This document shows, in pieces, positions 1 to 13,151 of a stretch of 64,000 nucleotides of DNA. Position 1 is the first letter of the stretch, and every line of letters starts with the position of its first letter. The DNA is from Trichoplax sp. H2 (taxonomy: Eukaryota > Placozoa > Uniplacotomia > Trichoplacea): contig NOWV01000013.1 of the NCBI GenBank assembly GCA_003344405.1, positions 372,001 to 436,000 on the forward strand. Direction: 5' to 3'. The notes under the pieces are model-generated. The model was not told the DNA's origin. It did not search any database and worked only from the letters and a program-made list of their open reading frames with translations. The position numbers were made by a program, and so were the translations under genes.

Positions 1-1755
1 TTCAGACTACCCCCTGGTACTCTACTGAAATCCACTTGCAAGAGTACCGATTAATTTTCAATTTTTGATGGCAACTGTGGATTTTTTTCTGCTATCGTTA
101 TTGATTAAATGATAAATCCTTTTGACTACCCAATGCATTAAATAGTACAGTAGAGCACAGTTGCTATAGAGACCCAGAGTACGAATCTATGCCAAGGTAC
201 TGTAGTCGATGTACTGTGGAACTGCAATTGTTCTGAATACAGCATCCCCAAAAGACCTTGAGGATTTTAGGGCAATTTTGAGGGCTTCGCCTTTTTTCTG
301 AGAGTAAATACCGGTACATTCTCTCTTATCGGGTCTTTACACTAAGCTACTCACAAATTTATATCACTATACATACTTATATAGTAATAGACTTATTATT
401 ACTAGAGTGATATTGATTTCGGGTGATTTCAGTCTGATACCGTACAGTACTGTAGAGTACGCGTATATCCTCTGTAGTCATTATGACCGGCTTAATTATT
501 ATGCCGTGGTGGATGTTAGATATAGGATTTGGGATAGATTTTATGAGGAGGAGATCACTTATGCAAGGACAGATATTAATATAGTCTTGAAGAGCTCCAG
601 AAGATGGACTAAACTTATCTGATACTATAGATTCCCAGTATACTGTATATAGTATGAACTATATATATGAACTATATACAATGGAGCAGTTCACTGAGCT
701 CTCTGCTATGGAGTGGTTAGAATATATCACTAGTCAATTGGCGACTGCTTTGCTAGCCGTTTTAAAGACTATTTTTCTTTTTTAACTTTAGTCCCCACGC
801 ATTTGTATGGTTTCATAAATAGTTTAATTTATACCATATAATTAGTGTCGATTTTACTGGTCTCGACCGCACTATATACTACTATGATACCTGAAGCAAC
901 GAGACAGTCATACAGCAGATTTTTCCTCAATTTTGCGGTACTAGCTCATATATAAAGAATATGTCAGCTTAACAAATTCAGAGATAAGTTTATCCATTAA
1001 CAGAAAAATAATTATAATTAGCTTAGAGACGTCAAGAGAGTAATAATTGTTATAATACGTTAGGTATACACGTATACCAGACTAGAAAAAGAAAAGTAGA
1101 CAGACTTGCAGCAGAAAAATAATATAATTAATTAATTCATTAATAAGGATATAGTATATACAGTGAGTCGGTACCATGTCAAATCGTCATTTCACGAAGT
1201 TGCTAAAATTTAAGAAAATTATCTAAATTTGTAAACTATATGCTTGCCTGACTCTAAATGAAACATGCTCGTAAATTTAGTAACAGATAGTCCCTAATTC
1301 CCGTAATTACAGTATACGCATATTAGAATACAGTAGTTACGAGTATATGCCTATAGTACAGTATGATTGTTAAGGGACAACCATGAAGTGTGTTAACGAT
1401 GGTAGGAGGATAAGGAATAGGTTTATTTGGAGATCGACAAGAAGTAGATAGGTAGAAGGTTTACGGAGATGTAGGAAAAGTTTGCCGCAACCTGAAGGAA
1501 ACAGAATAATTTATCCTTGTTATTACATTGCCTCTACGGGTATATTGTAACTATAATATTAAACATACTGTATGACGATCAGTATATAATAAGGTGTTGA
1601 TACATACTGTACGTCCATCCCGTACGCCTGAAACTTGGCCTGCATGACATGACCAAGGACTACTGAAAGAGAGAGAGATGGACATTACTGTAAAGCACCA
1701 AGGATAGGAAGGAGACTGCAAGATCAGCCCTACTGCTAGACTGGGAAGCTTGCAA
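1..1755. other. Leading intergenic stretch, no gene seen
   Basis: AT-rich sequence upstream of the UFM1 protease gene. Only short open frames occur and none resembles a known family or is flanked by convincing splice sites. Scattered single GTAC and TACAGTA words are present but no dense array. The last few hundred bases presumably contain the promoter of the downstream gene. Confidence 0.5.
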
Positions 1756-3550
1756 ATGGCAACGAACTTGCTGTCAAATATTCATCGAGGTTTATCTCAG
1801 CCCTATACAGATACACAACTTATTGGTGGAGACTATTTTTACTATCACTATGGTTGCGATGGTGTTCATGATCAGGTCATTTTTAATTCAGAAATTTTCC
1901 TACTTCATGCTCATGCTTCTTCTGTCGATGTACAAGTAATATAGCACAACTTGACAGCATGCAAACGAAATGTTTTGATATACAGTACAGTAGGCTGCTA
2001 TCTTGCAGGCCTATGACAATCGTATTTTAAGAAACCACCTACTGTACTAGATAGAACATGACTCCAGTTTTCATGGATAGAATTACCTTTCTATTATACT
2101 TTAGGCAACTTGTGATTAATTAATACAGAAAAAGTTCGAATAAATACAGAGATAAAGTGATTTAACTGATGGTAATAACTCCCAAGATTGGATTTACATT
2201 ACTTACATGTACTGTACTGTAATTCGGATGCACGAAAAGATACCTGGTGATAGGATAGTGTGAAATACTGTATAGACATAGAGATTTATGGACGCAACTC
2301 TACGATATTTTTACACTTGTATATTCTATTGGTTTAATATCAGTAGACAGGTATCATAATAATTAATGTAAAGAAAATTTCCAACTTACCATTAATTAAT
2401 CATTATACACGTACTAGTAACTAAATTGTCCTATCATGCTTAAGATCCCGGTAAGAAATGCTATACACCTATCTTTTGTATCTTATTCAAAGGGTTGGGG
2501 CTGTGGATACCGAAGCTTGCAGACAATTGCATCTTATATTGTCCATAATAAGAAGTCATTAGTATCATCCATAATACCAACCATTCGTCATATCCAACAA
2601 ACGTTAGTCGATATGAATGATAAACCGAGTACATTTGTTGATAGCAAAGAGTGGATTGGGTCGTTTGAGATTTGCTTGTGTCTCGAAGAATTATACGGTG
2701 TAGGTATTATGTATCTACGAAATTCTTACTACGTATAGCTTGGCTATTACCTTCCTACTATGTATAATAACATTTTAACCCTTAGTATCGGTCATATACT
2801 TTATCTACTAATTTCATTTTCTAACTCTGATAAATGTAAATATGCTATACAGTGATTGATGTCTTTCAGTCACGATTTACTAATAATTCGTATATGTTAT
2901 AAATTTGTAAATGATGGTTGTTTGTAGATTGAGCCACTACAATTGAATTTACTATAGTGTCGGTATGCAGTTCGTTATTAGGTGATGAATTAAATGAGAA
3001 CATCAGGTAATAAATATTGTTGCTACAATAATTTGATCGTACAGATTTATAGCAAAATCATACATGTAAACGACGGGAATGATCTAGAAAAAAATGTAGC
3101 AATGATTCACGACCATTTTATTCAAGTGGGTACGCCAATTATGATGGGTAAGTTAGGATCTTTAAACTAGCTACGACCGCAAATTTGAAGAATTGTGTTT
3201 TCGATTTATTAATACATCCAATTACTGTACTTTAGGTGGAAATATTGACAGTGCCGCTAAGACAATAATCGGAATTTCTACTGATAGCAAAGATGTCAAA
3301 AATTCTAAGCTTTTAGTCGTTGTAAGATGTATTTTTTGACGCTATCAGAATATTATGCTAATAATTATGGTTACTTTTTATTTTAATCTTGTGATCATGT
3401 CCTTCATAGGATCCTCATTTTAATGGCAAAGCTGAAATAGAAATCCTACAACGAGAGGGCTGGGTATCCTGGCGTTCTATCGATTCTTTTGTTTTTGAAT
3501 CGTTTTATAATTTCTGCTTGCCACAATGTAAACTAGTAGCTAACAAGTGA
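1756..3550 (+). CDS. UFSP1: UFM1-specific protease, short UFSP1-type
   Basis: Cysteine protease of the C78 family that matures the ubiquitin-like modifier UFM1 and removes it from targets. Five exons join in phase: 1756-1875, 2493-2699, 3045-3147, 3236-3321, 3410-3550, giving 218 residues, close to the length of mouse UFSP1. Exon 1 carries the NIHRGL and YFYYHY family motifs. Exon 2 opens with GWGCGYRSLQT, placing the nucleophile at about Cys44, and continues with the WIGSFE motif. Exon 5 opens with DPHF, giving the catalytic Asp and His at about 173 and 175, then ends soon after FCLPQ. No N-terminal extension like that of UFSP2 is visible. The start is the ATG at 1756, just before the conserved NIHRGL block; it is the least certain boundary. 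The exon 1 donor (gtcatt) is weak. Identification is by family resemblance. Confidence 0.88.
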
Positions 3551-5147
3551 TACGTTACAACCCTAAAGTAACTGCTAGCTAATGTAAAATAAAATAATTA
3601 GCAATAAGAAAAAGATAATTCTAACAGTTAACTTCATCGTTTAGAGACTCTAATTTAACTATTACAGTCTAAAATTTCGAATAGTTAACATCTTACTTTC
3701 AATATTCATTGCGAATCTATTTGTTTGCTATAAAATTGAATTTCTATTGTGTATACTTTAAAGTATAATGTATAGTATAGAATTAAGAATAAATGACTAC
3801 TAGACTCTAATTACATGGTTTCTGAAATAATTTCAAGGATGTAATCTCAGATTTTTATCTCTACATTATTCTTCAAATATCTATCTACATGGTTGGAAAC
3901 TTTACTGGCTTACACATTTGCTGAAATAAACATTAGTAATTTATTTTATTTATTTAAAAAGATACGTTTATTCTAAAAACTGAAACGTTTATTGGTTTCT
4001 ATTGAAAGAGCGGAATATCAAAATTTTAAAAGACAACCACGACTAATGATCCCTAGGGCTAGAGGCAACTATGTAAACCCAAATCTTGTACTCACCATGT
4101 ATATCAATATACTCGTATAATGCTATTGTCATTTTAATCTAAAACGAACAATTATTATTACTGTTTACTATGTAAAAATATCGCCTTAGTAATGTTGTAT
4201 AAGGATTAAAAGTTGGATCTTACGTAAAGTCAGCCAAAATTCTTTATATCAAAAGCAAACAGTGGTTTACTTAAAAGTCGATCGCTCTTACGGTTATAAC
4301 TGAGATAGTATTCCGTAACCATACATATCCATGTTACGGCCATTCCTAAGAATGATTTTGTCCTTAAGATTAAAGTGATTTGAAAAGAGCGTAATAGCAC
4401 CTGATCTAAACACAATAGAAAGCAATCTCTATTTTCAGACCTTTTTATACTAGTTTTTATCGTACTGATAAATCTGTAATCTGACTACTGTTATTAAAGA
4501 TAAATTCCTGGGTAATATACAGAAGTACTAGTAATAGCTGTAAAACAAGATTATAATGATTTTGTATATTGCTAAATATGTAATCAAGCTTCAATTATTA
4601 ATTAATCCGAATTAAATATCAAGTAAAATATTATTATTAATTTCCAAAATAAAATCTGAAATTGTTTAAAAATAGCTTTATTATTAAATTACCAGGATCA
4701 TATAAACAAGTGCTGAAATTAGATTAAATAAAATTTGATATAATCAGTACAACGGTGCATAAACGTAACGTTCGTAAGATTACATAGATTGTCTAAATAC
4801 TTGAAGAATTTGAAAATATTGAAATCATATTTTTACAAAATTAATGAAGTCAACCCGTATTGCACAAGAGAAGGTGCCACCAAACTGAAGTTAGTATGTT
4901 ATACGTTCTTCAGTATTCACAGAAATTTTTAAATCTCATTCAAGGCTAGCACACCATTTTAAGGCTTTCATCCTAGTTACTTTTCCGTCTTTTCGTATAG
5001 TAGTGCTACATTGTCGATTTATAACAACCGCTATCAAGATAAATATTTACTTAATACACAGTTTGTAACTATAGATAATATGCGATTAATAAACGTAGAA
5101 GACCTAGCTCTAGCGTTAATCGAAATCGTAAAATAGTATTCGTGGTA
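3551..5147. other. Convergent intergenic spacer
   Basis: About 1.6 kb between the 3' ends of the UFM1 protease and PIH1D1 genes. It is very AT-rich with only short spurious open frames, for example one of 61 codons on the minus strand near 4230-4415 with no family resemblance. It likely holds both 3' untranslated regions. I see no repeats or RNA genes here. Confidence 0.5.
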
Positions 5148-7212
5148 CTAATCATCAGCAACTGGCATTGTCACCGTCAAAACCTAAATAAATACCAGTA
5201 ATCAATAAAAAGGCAAAAAACATTAATTTATCGCCTTATAGTTGAATTAAAGCTTAAATTACCTTCGTTTTCCGATGAAATTGAGCGCCTGTCTCTGCAG
5301 AGTTAACTTTGAATGGTAAGTTTGTATTCAAGAAGTAAACATTTGGATGAGCCAGGAGTATTAATTTATCACCACCAACGTCTAAATCGACTGTCTTAGC
5401 ACTTTTCTAGGGAGTAACATTGATCAAAAAAGAACAGGTTTATAACATTAAAGGCATACGCAAAGTTCTAGAATGACAGCACTATTAAAGAGAAAATGTA
5501 CCGTATGTGCCTCTAACCAACACAAGTTGCATTAAAGGTATTGTACGCTGATTGAAGTATCAAAACTAACAACATTATCAAAGAACGTTAACGTTTCAAT
5601 AAAACTACGTACAACTTTAGGTAAATCGATCTGCGCGACTAAAAAGTCAGGCCTTCCTTCAGGCGGTTCCCTAATTATTTGCAGGCTTGGTTCTTCACCT
5701 CTGTATAGTATTAGATTATGAATACTTTAACAGCTTCTAATATCGATGCATTAGCACGTAAATTAATTTTAATTTGAATTACACAAGAGTCTATTCACAA
5801 CTACCGCTTTTCCTCAATTTCGGTCACAAGTGTCTTTCCTTGCATATCATTAGTTGTATCGCTGCTAATATCTCTTCTGGAGTGAAAATAAAAACGCAAT
5901 TTTCATAAACATCTTTTAATTTAATTTAACCGACTCTTGATCTTAGAATTAGAGATTTATGTAATAAGTGCGTATCTTATAGTGCATGATTCAGCAAAAA
6001 GTGCAATAAACTACTTACGTTTCCATTTCCATAATTAAGGGTTTACTTTTCGTACGAATAGTCTGTTCGGCCATTTTGCCAAAGAATTTTCGATTTTTTA
6101 ATACTATCGTATCTGTATATTACAAAAATGTTAGTACAATAGTTACAAGCAGTATCAAAGAATAGAAATGGAATTTGCGAACCTCTTGAAAAGGTCACAT
6201 CATGGTAAGTGTAAAAGAAATAGAGTGAAAACTACAAACCTCTTGAAAATGTCATATCATACTTATTCTCAAGTCCATCAAACACAAGAGTTAAGAAAAA
6301 CAAATCAAAAGCTTGGCTCCTCTATGAATAAATTTCATTTTTTAAATTTAGAAAATTCGCTTCCAATTATTACTTATAATTAAAATATAAATATCTAGTG
6401 ATTCATACCTGTGTCTTGTCATAAAATTGTTTGTTAATAACCACATCAAATACTGTGCAACCTTTACCGCCTATATATTTACCGAATAATTATACGTAAA
6501 CAAGGCAATACTAAAATATTAAGAGAACTATTGACAAACCACGTATGAATCTTTTAGTAAAAAAGAACTTTAGCTTGTATAAATTAACCTTTATCCAATT
6601 CCGCATGGGGCACCCCTAAACTCATAGGGACCCTAAATTTGGTAGGATCTTCCGATTGTACAATTTTTTCCAGCTCATCTTCGCTAATATCACGCGGCGC
6701 CGGAATCTAACAAGTCAAGTAATAATTCTGTAGCTGTCAGCACCAAGTTTATTTGATTAGCAAATATAGCTACTCCAAGATTTCAGAGTTGTAATGAATG
6801 TTATTGTGTGACGTGACAATATATAATTTAATCTATATATTTGATTCGTTATCAAACCGTTGTCATACCTGATCAGACGTACAAATATTAATGAATACTT
6901 TCTCATCCGTGGAGGTTCGTGTTTTAATACAATGGCCTAAATTAAAGAAAATTTAAATCAGTTACTTAGCCCAAATATAAACAAGCCTATAGAATTATCA
7001 CTAGGATAATAGAGTCAGGTTGACAACAGTAATAAATTAATAGCAAAAATGAACTCGATAAAAATGATGTAACCTGGCTTAGGCAAAAGGGATTTCCTTT
7101 CAGGATCATGAGGTTCAGGTTGTTTATCCTAAAAGTAAATTAATTAAGTAGAAGTTTATATCAGCATACAGATCTATATCCTGCGAATGAATGAAATTCT
7201 TCGTATCTGAAA
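5148..7212 (-). CDS. PIH1D1: PIH1 domain-containing protein 1 (R2TP component)
   Basis: Adaptor of the R2TP co-chaperone with HSP90 that assembles box C/D snoRNPs, RNA polymerase and PIKK kinases. Minus-strand exons, 5' to 3': 7128-7074, 6936-6869, 6706-6589, 6470-6409, 6321-6240, 6112-6019, 5876-5805, 5700-5616, 5406-5263, 5183-5148 (stop). They join in phase and give about 271 residues, against about 290 in human. The N-terminal PIH domain shows CIKTRTSTDEKVFINIC, then PMSLGVPHAELD, GCTVFDVVIN, LENKYDM and LKNRKFFGKM. The C-terminal CS-like domain shows REPPEGRPDFLVAQIDLP, a beta-sandwich stretch, FHRKTKVLTVTMP and a short tail. The start codon was not found. A candidate upstream exon at about 7212-7177 fits in phase but is weak, so the upper coordinate is approximate. 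The donor after 5616 is non-consensus. Confidence 0.88.
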
Positions 7213-8530
7213 AGAGAATAGAGTACAGAAGAACGTTGGGTTACAATTATATTGTGATTGACAGAAAATACGAGTCGTAATAATAAACCAAGTAATAACT
7301 TTAATAATATTATCGACCGAGCTATATTTTTAAAAATAGTTCAATAAAGAAGAATTTTTAGAATTTTTAAAGAGTAACTAATTTCCAATATAATCAATCA
7401 TTGGAGTGGCTTAAATCATTACAGAACTAAGAAGACTGGCGTCAATTTATATACGAGTGTGATATTATATAAAATCTACACAACAGAAATTGACTTTAGT
7501 GCTTTCAATTGGTCCTACTATTACATCCTTTTATTATGAGGATGCCATTGTTGCCTATTACAGTAATCTAGTATGCAAAATGGGAGAAAATAGTATTTAC
7601 GATTTCGACTATACGGCTTATCAATAAAGTAATTACTGTACAGTGCTATAGATAAATATATACACGTTTAGAATGCCAACATACAGGGTAAAATAAATAC
7701 GGTCGTATGCCATAGAATATCTTTTGGCATTTTCTAGAAATAATTTTGATTAAAGAATTGCAGCGAATAAGGTATTAATGACGAGTGACACTCTAATCCA
7801 AAGATTAATAGGATGAGATTTGGAGCACCTCTTCTGTAGTTGCATGCGGTCTTGCAGATCGAATTTCGTATCTTGGTACAAGAATGTCGAAGAGTAAACT
7901 TACCCATTACGCAGGGGTATCTGGTCTATGGATAATGCTATACTAAGTAATGACATTGCTGATACTCAAAATGTGACAGACTTAAGATGGAGGTCTAAAG
8001 TAATCATTCATTCAGTGATTGAATACAGGTCTGTACAGTGTTGTCGATGGAATCAATCAGACTTGGACACGACAGTGTTGAACAGTTTACAGTATATACA
8101 GTACTGTTAGATTAAAGGTACCTTACCCATAGATAATAGTAATTTATTACTTTACAGATACTCTAATTAACAGATTTAAGGGTAGCATGCAGAGTAATCA
8201 TTCAGTCATTATTAAATATAGTACAGGTACAATCCTAAAAATTAGTTTAATAAACCTGGATACAACGTAAAGTTAATGTGGAAGAATACTCGTATAATTT
8301 CCTTTTCGATACTTGATGCTATCCATAATAAGTAATACTTTAATCAAAGCATTTAGGTTACTATTACTAACACTAATGATATTAATATGATATTCAATAG
8401 CTGAGCACGTTAAGAAAACATACATTCGAGCTTAACAACTGCCTAAGAAATTCTTCTTCGGTTACTGAAGGATCCATCTTGAGCTGATGGCAGAGTTTTC
8501 CCACATACTCTCAGTCTGATGCCAGCAGGA
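7213..8530. other. Intergenic stretch upstream of PIH1D1
   Basis: No gene supported. It may include the unfound first exon and promoter of the minus-strand PIH1D1 gene. An open frame at 7928-8110 has no recognisable family or splice context. Confidence 0.4.
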
Positions 8531-8557
8531 ATTGACAGCTCGAGATGGTTGCCGTAG

Positions 8558-8815
8558 TAATCTCTACAGTACCGTATTACTATTTACTATGCCGTTCTGT
8601 ACTGTAGAGTTAATACTAACACCTGTATTGGAAGTTCGTACTACAGCACGTACAGTGCACAGTACTGTAGTACAAAATACTGTACCGTACTGTACCGTAC
8701 AGTGTACAATGCACAGTACATACTGTACTGTACGGTACTGCCGTTTAGTACTGTAACTCATGATACTGTAATACCAAGTTCCGGTAAAGTAATGTACAGT
8801 ATAGAAAATAGTTTT
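8558..8815. repeat. GTAC-rich irregular pentamer array
   Basis: About 250 bp in which the self-complementary tetramer GTAC recurs at roughly 5-bp spacing with a variable fifth base, as in ctgtactgtacggtactg. Because GTAC is its own complement, the array can be read on both strands and contains many short palindromes. Overlapping open frames on both strands here (74 and 85 codons, rich in TVQYCTV-like peptides) are by-products of the repeat, not genes. It lies roughly 1.4 kb beyond the mapped 5' exons of PIH1D1. Confidence 0.85.
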
Positions 8816-9090
8816 GGCCAACGAAAATGCAACGGAATAGATTGAACACCTGAAATCCTACTTATCCTAGTCTAACAGCTATTAAAATATGGCACATCCT
8901 TTTTATTATCCATACGTCAATTTTAACGACGGAATCTTGTAATTGAACTCTTTCTCTATTCATTGATATAAAATTTGTTAAAGAAACAAAAACGATTGCG
9001 ATATACTACGCTAGTTATCGTCATAAGCGCTGAAAGACTATCCGCAGCCAACTAGCCAACTAGCCAACGAATCTCTGACAGGTCTATGTG

Positions 9091-9181
9091 CATTAGGCCC
9101 GTTCATAATAACCCCGATTACTCAGATACTTATTTACGCTGAGTATCTGACTAATCGGGGTTATTATGAACGGGCCTAATG
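9091..9181. repeat. Near-perfect 40-bp inverted repeat (foldback hairpin)
   Basis: The left arm 9091-9130 begins cattaggcccgttcata. The right arm 9142-9181 is its reverse complement at 39 of 40 positions; the one mismatch is at the fifteenth base pair from the loop. The loop is 11 bases (9131-9141). A transcript of either strand would form one long stem. It is not part of any coding exon. It could be a miniature foldback transposon remnant, a hairpin RNA source or a recent inverted duplication. Confidence 0.92.
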
Positions 9182-11579
9182 TGTATTCATGGTTATAGAT
9201 AGGCACAAACAATCATCATAATCATCATAGGGCTTGTAAAATGGTTATGTGAATCTGTGTCACGGAATAGAAGACCTAGACCGCAGTAGCGGCTGAATGT
9301 GTTCGCTTTTTAGTCAAATTTATAGTCAGAGCAAAGATTCAGACGGTATCTTCCGCTTTGAAGTTATTTCCGTTTGAAATATTATCATTTTAATGCTAGA
9401 GCTGTACTACGTTGATTTTTGGCTAATACGGTAGCATCATAACTAGATCTGATATGCGAACTTTTGTGTACGAGTATATGCTTTAAGTAGAACCACAGCG
9501 TACAATATGAAATGCTACTGATGTCGACATATAAGGAGTTCGAAACCACTTCACATCATTGACCTTCTTGTAAACATGAACTATTGTAGATATAGTTAAT
9601 TCCGACACTAGAATTAAGTTAATATTTACTTTAAAGTATTGCGCTTTCAATTATCTTTATACCTGATAATAAACCAGACTAGGAACACGGTGAAAACTGC
9701 TAATGATCGCCGATTTTCATCGACGAATTATTACATATATACACTTACAGCATATTGATCTACTTGTTACGTCATATATGTAGAAGCATTATATATGATG
9801 CGTTGGTTTAAAGTATTTCATCAAAATACAGCTTAATGCCATAAAAAATTCCTCAACTTTGGCTATTGGATTTGTGACAGATTTTCTAGTTGCGGTATTC
9901 TATAATCGCTAGTTAATTAAATTAATTTATATCATAGTTACGGCAACAACAATTGTACATTTCTACGCCAAGGTAAATACACATTAAAAAAAATAGAATT
10001 ACCGCATGATATTCAGGATAGAGGCCATGAATACATATGCTGTATCTTGAAAGAATGATTGCAGTCTAGTAACATTATAGCGTTAAATAGCCCACATTCA
10101 TAATTTCGCTATCACAACGTTAATTCATTCGCAATAGCTTTGCTTACTTTGCTATTTTACAACCAGGGAAGTAGAGATATAATACAGCAAAGAATAAATA
10201 AAAGACTTAATAATCACTGCTATTGATTTAATCCTAAGAAAATTTTCGACTGTATTGAAATTCCTCTTGTAAACCACTCATACTATGCTCTAAATAATAT
10301 TTTATATTTAAATTTTAACATAATGGGCTGAACTGCGTTTACATTTTGACCTATGACTGATTCATACTGTATCTTCATCGAAAGAATCTATCTTAAATAT
10401 AATTTGCTAATTGCTATTCTGTAGACTTTACAGTATGAACTTTCGGTTGATTGCTCGTTTTTGATCACAATCCGATAACAGCCATCGAACAAGCTACTTA
10501 ACAGTCATAGTAAAATATGCTTTCTTTACGGTTACATCATATTTATTATCGTCATATAAACACAATAAATATACGTATACACGCATATATACACTTGAAG
10601 CAATGACTACTTCACACTGTTATTCTGGATAAAATAGGCTATCCTGGACATGAGAGCTGTCTAGTTAGCCTCGATATGGTAAACTTTTGAAAAGGACTAC
10701 GGTCGTTCATACGATCTTATTTCGTACTCAAATTGCGGTCTCAAGTACAGCGCTGTATAAATTGCACCTGAAAAACGATTTCATACTAAACTGCGTTATT
10801 TTGCGTAGTATAATACCGACCATATTTATTTTTCTCCGTTCCACTTCATTTTTCACCGCAGTGTTATCAACTCATCGTTTCCATTATGTCAAACTTTCAA
10901 CGTTAAAGACGACGTGGGCATATTAATCAATTGAGTCACTCATTATTATGACAGATTGATCACTTAAGATACGCTAGAATTAAATAGTCGGATGTACCGC
11001 AGTACTGATTGGAGTGGCATTTAGTCTCTAGGTAGGATGTTGCTAGATTTGAATGAATTATTAGCAGAGATGAAGTGATGATGGAATATCTTCTGTTTCA
11101 GATCTTATTGTTACTCTACATCTTAGCAGGCTTGTTACATAAAGAAATTTATCTGGTACGTCAATAACAGTGGTATTCAACATTTTGAGAGATGATGCTC
11201 AACAATCTGTTGTTGTCCATGTACAAGATGGATAAAATCTCTTATACCTTGCATACAGTATAATATTGAAAAAATCTGCTGTCTTTATTTATCAGTAACT
11301 GGATAACTAAGTTAGTAAATTGATTTTTACGAAGCTTGATACGTATACTGTACTTATAGTCTTATGCAATACCGCAGTGGTCAGTAATTTCAAACTAATT
11401 TGATGTCTTCAACACCTTTCTTCTTGCACGATTTGCCGGGCCATATTTTTGCAGTTGTAGATGTACAGTAGATCTCCGTAACGGAGCATTGTATTTTACT
11501 TACTATAAATATTGACTTGCATCGTCGCCGATAGCCATACTTATTATATGACTAGACCTGGTAATACGACAGGATCATC

Positions 11580-11628
11580 ACAGCACTGATTAATTTGCAG
11601 ATTAATCAGTTGCAGATCAATCAGTGCA
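11580..11628. repeat. Small compound inverted repeat
   Basis: Outer arms gcactgatt and aatcagtgc flank an inner pair of attaatca-type arms separated by ttgcag-like spacers. The whole could fold into a branched hairpin. No link to a gene is seen. Confidence 0.55.
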
Positions 11629-12741
11629 GGACTCTAGTGGGCGTCATGTTTTGTTCCGAGATTGTAGGAGAAACTTTACTGTTGATAGATAATTTCTGAG
11701 AATTCCTATACAAACCTGTTACATCATATTTGATCCGGAGAGTGAACGCAAATCTACTACTACACTGTACAGCACAGCACATTAGTATGATAACACCCAA
11801 AGCATCGCTCTACCGTATGGTATGCGTTTGTCAAAGATCTTTTAATTTTTAATCGTGATGGATTATATAATTATCATAGCCTATAATTCATTTATGGGCA
11901 ATGGACAGTGCTTCAAAATGAAAGTTACAGCCCATGAAAATGAGTTGGTGGATTTTATATTTTACTACACTAGTATTAGTATTCATATAGGGATTCCAAC
12001 TGGCGTAATTGGATTTTGATCTTTGTCTCCAACTACCAATAAATTAAAATAACTCATGGAGAATAAACAGTAACGTTTATTCTATCGCCACTGCTAAATA
12101 TTGAGCAGTGTCAATGAAGGAGAACTTGGTCAAAGATGCCATGCTCAACGTACGTTGTTGTATGCAAAGACGTTAGATTACAAGTTCGATTCTTTCAGGT
12201 TATTGTTTTAGTCATTCATACTAGTATACATCATCAATTTTCTAAACCAGCGATCGATCGGGTTAGTGGTCGATTCTCTTTTCAATAGTACTATTACTCA
12301 AGCCTGTAGAAGGTAAATTAGAGCTCAGTACGGAATTGTTTAGAGCTCTCGTTAAGAAAAAATCTTACCACATTAGGGATTTCGTAATTTATGATCGAGC
12401 TCACATATAATAGTCCAAGTTAAGCAGAGCTGCGTTTTTCTCGCTTCTTTATTTGACCAAATTTATCAGTAGCAATAGAACAGACGGAGCACAGAAGGAA
12501 TGTGTCATTCTGCACCTGGCCATCATGGTGCATAATATCTAGCCACAATCAGACCATCTAAATTATAGTAAAATTCGTCATTTATGTACAATTAGTTACA
12601 GAATGATCCTATAATCACAATAATCTTAAGCTAATTTGAGGCAGCACTACAGTATATTGTGCAAGTATATATTGAATACTCAGATGTCCTATTTGAGCTA
12701 ATATTATTAATATATCATCATTACGATGCACATAGTGTTAT

Positions 12742-13151
12742 TAATGGATTAATTTAAAAAATACAGACACAGGCATTGGCACTATTTTATACTATGATAC
12801 TAATATACTAATGGCTAATAAGGCTACGGAGGCATCGAAAAGTGGTTGAATACCGTACGAAGAAGTCATTAGTCACTATCATTAACTATTTGCGTACTTC
12901 ACAACGTAGAGTGGTGAGAAAAGTTTTCAAGGAGTATATTGAGAGTAACGACTACGCACGATACAAGATCATTAATTAGTTAAAAAATACAGTTGACAAG
13001 TATTACTGCTACATTACACTAATATACTGTCGGTTAATAAGGCTAAAAGTGGTTGAATATGGAGTCATTAATTATTTACGCAGTTCTCAGCGTAGAGTAG
13101 TGAAAAAGCTCTTGAGGAGGGATATCAAGAGTAAACCACTACACGCGGCAA
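12742..13151. repeat. Diverged direct tandem duplication (~200 bp units)
   Basis: Two imperfect direct copies, about 12742-12967 and 12968-13151. Shared landmarks occur in the same order: taaaaaatacag, ctaatatact, ttaataaggct/ctaataaggct, aaaagtggttgaata, cattaactattt/cattaattattt, cgtagagtggtgag/cgtagagtagtga and gag/aagagtaa. The copies differ by many substitutions and small deletions, so the duplication is old. There is no open frame in either copy and no transposon hallmark. Confidence 0.75.

Larger units (their letters stand above)
8816..12740. other. Gene-poor region
   Basis: Nearly 4 kb without a supported gene. It contains a short 8-bp tandem repeat (agccaact, three copies at 9046-9069), the foldback hairpin at 9091-9181 and a small inverted repeat near 11580-11628. 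A 79-codon open frame at 10687-10926 has no family resemblance and I do not call it. Confidence 0.45.

Noticed and set aside
10687-10926. A 79-codon plus-strand frame in the gene-poor region
   Set aside because: No ATG start (it begins TTG), no domain and no flanking splice sites; length is within chance expectation over several kilobases.
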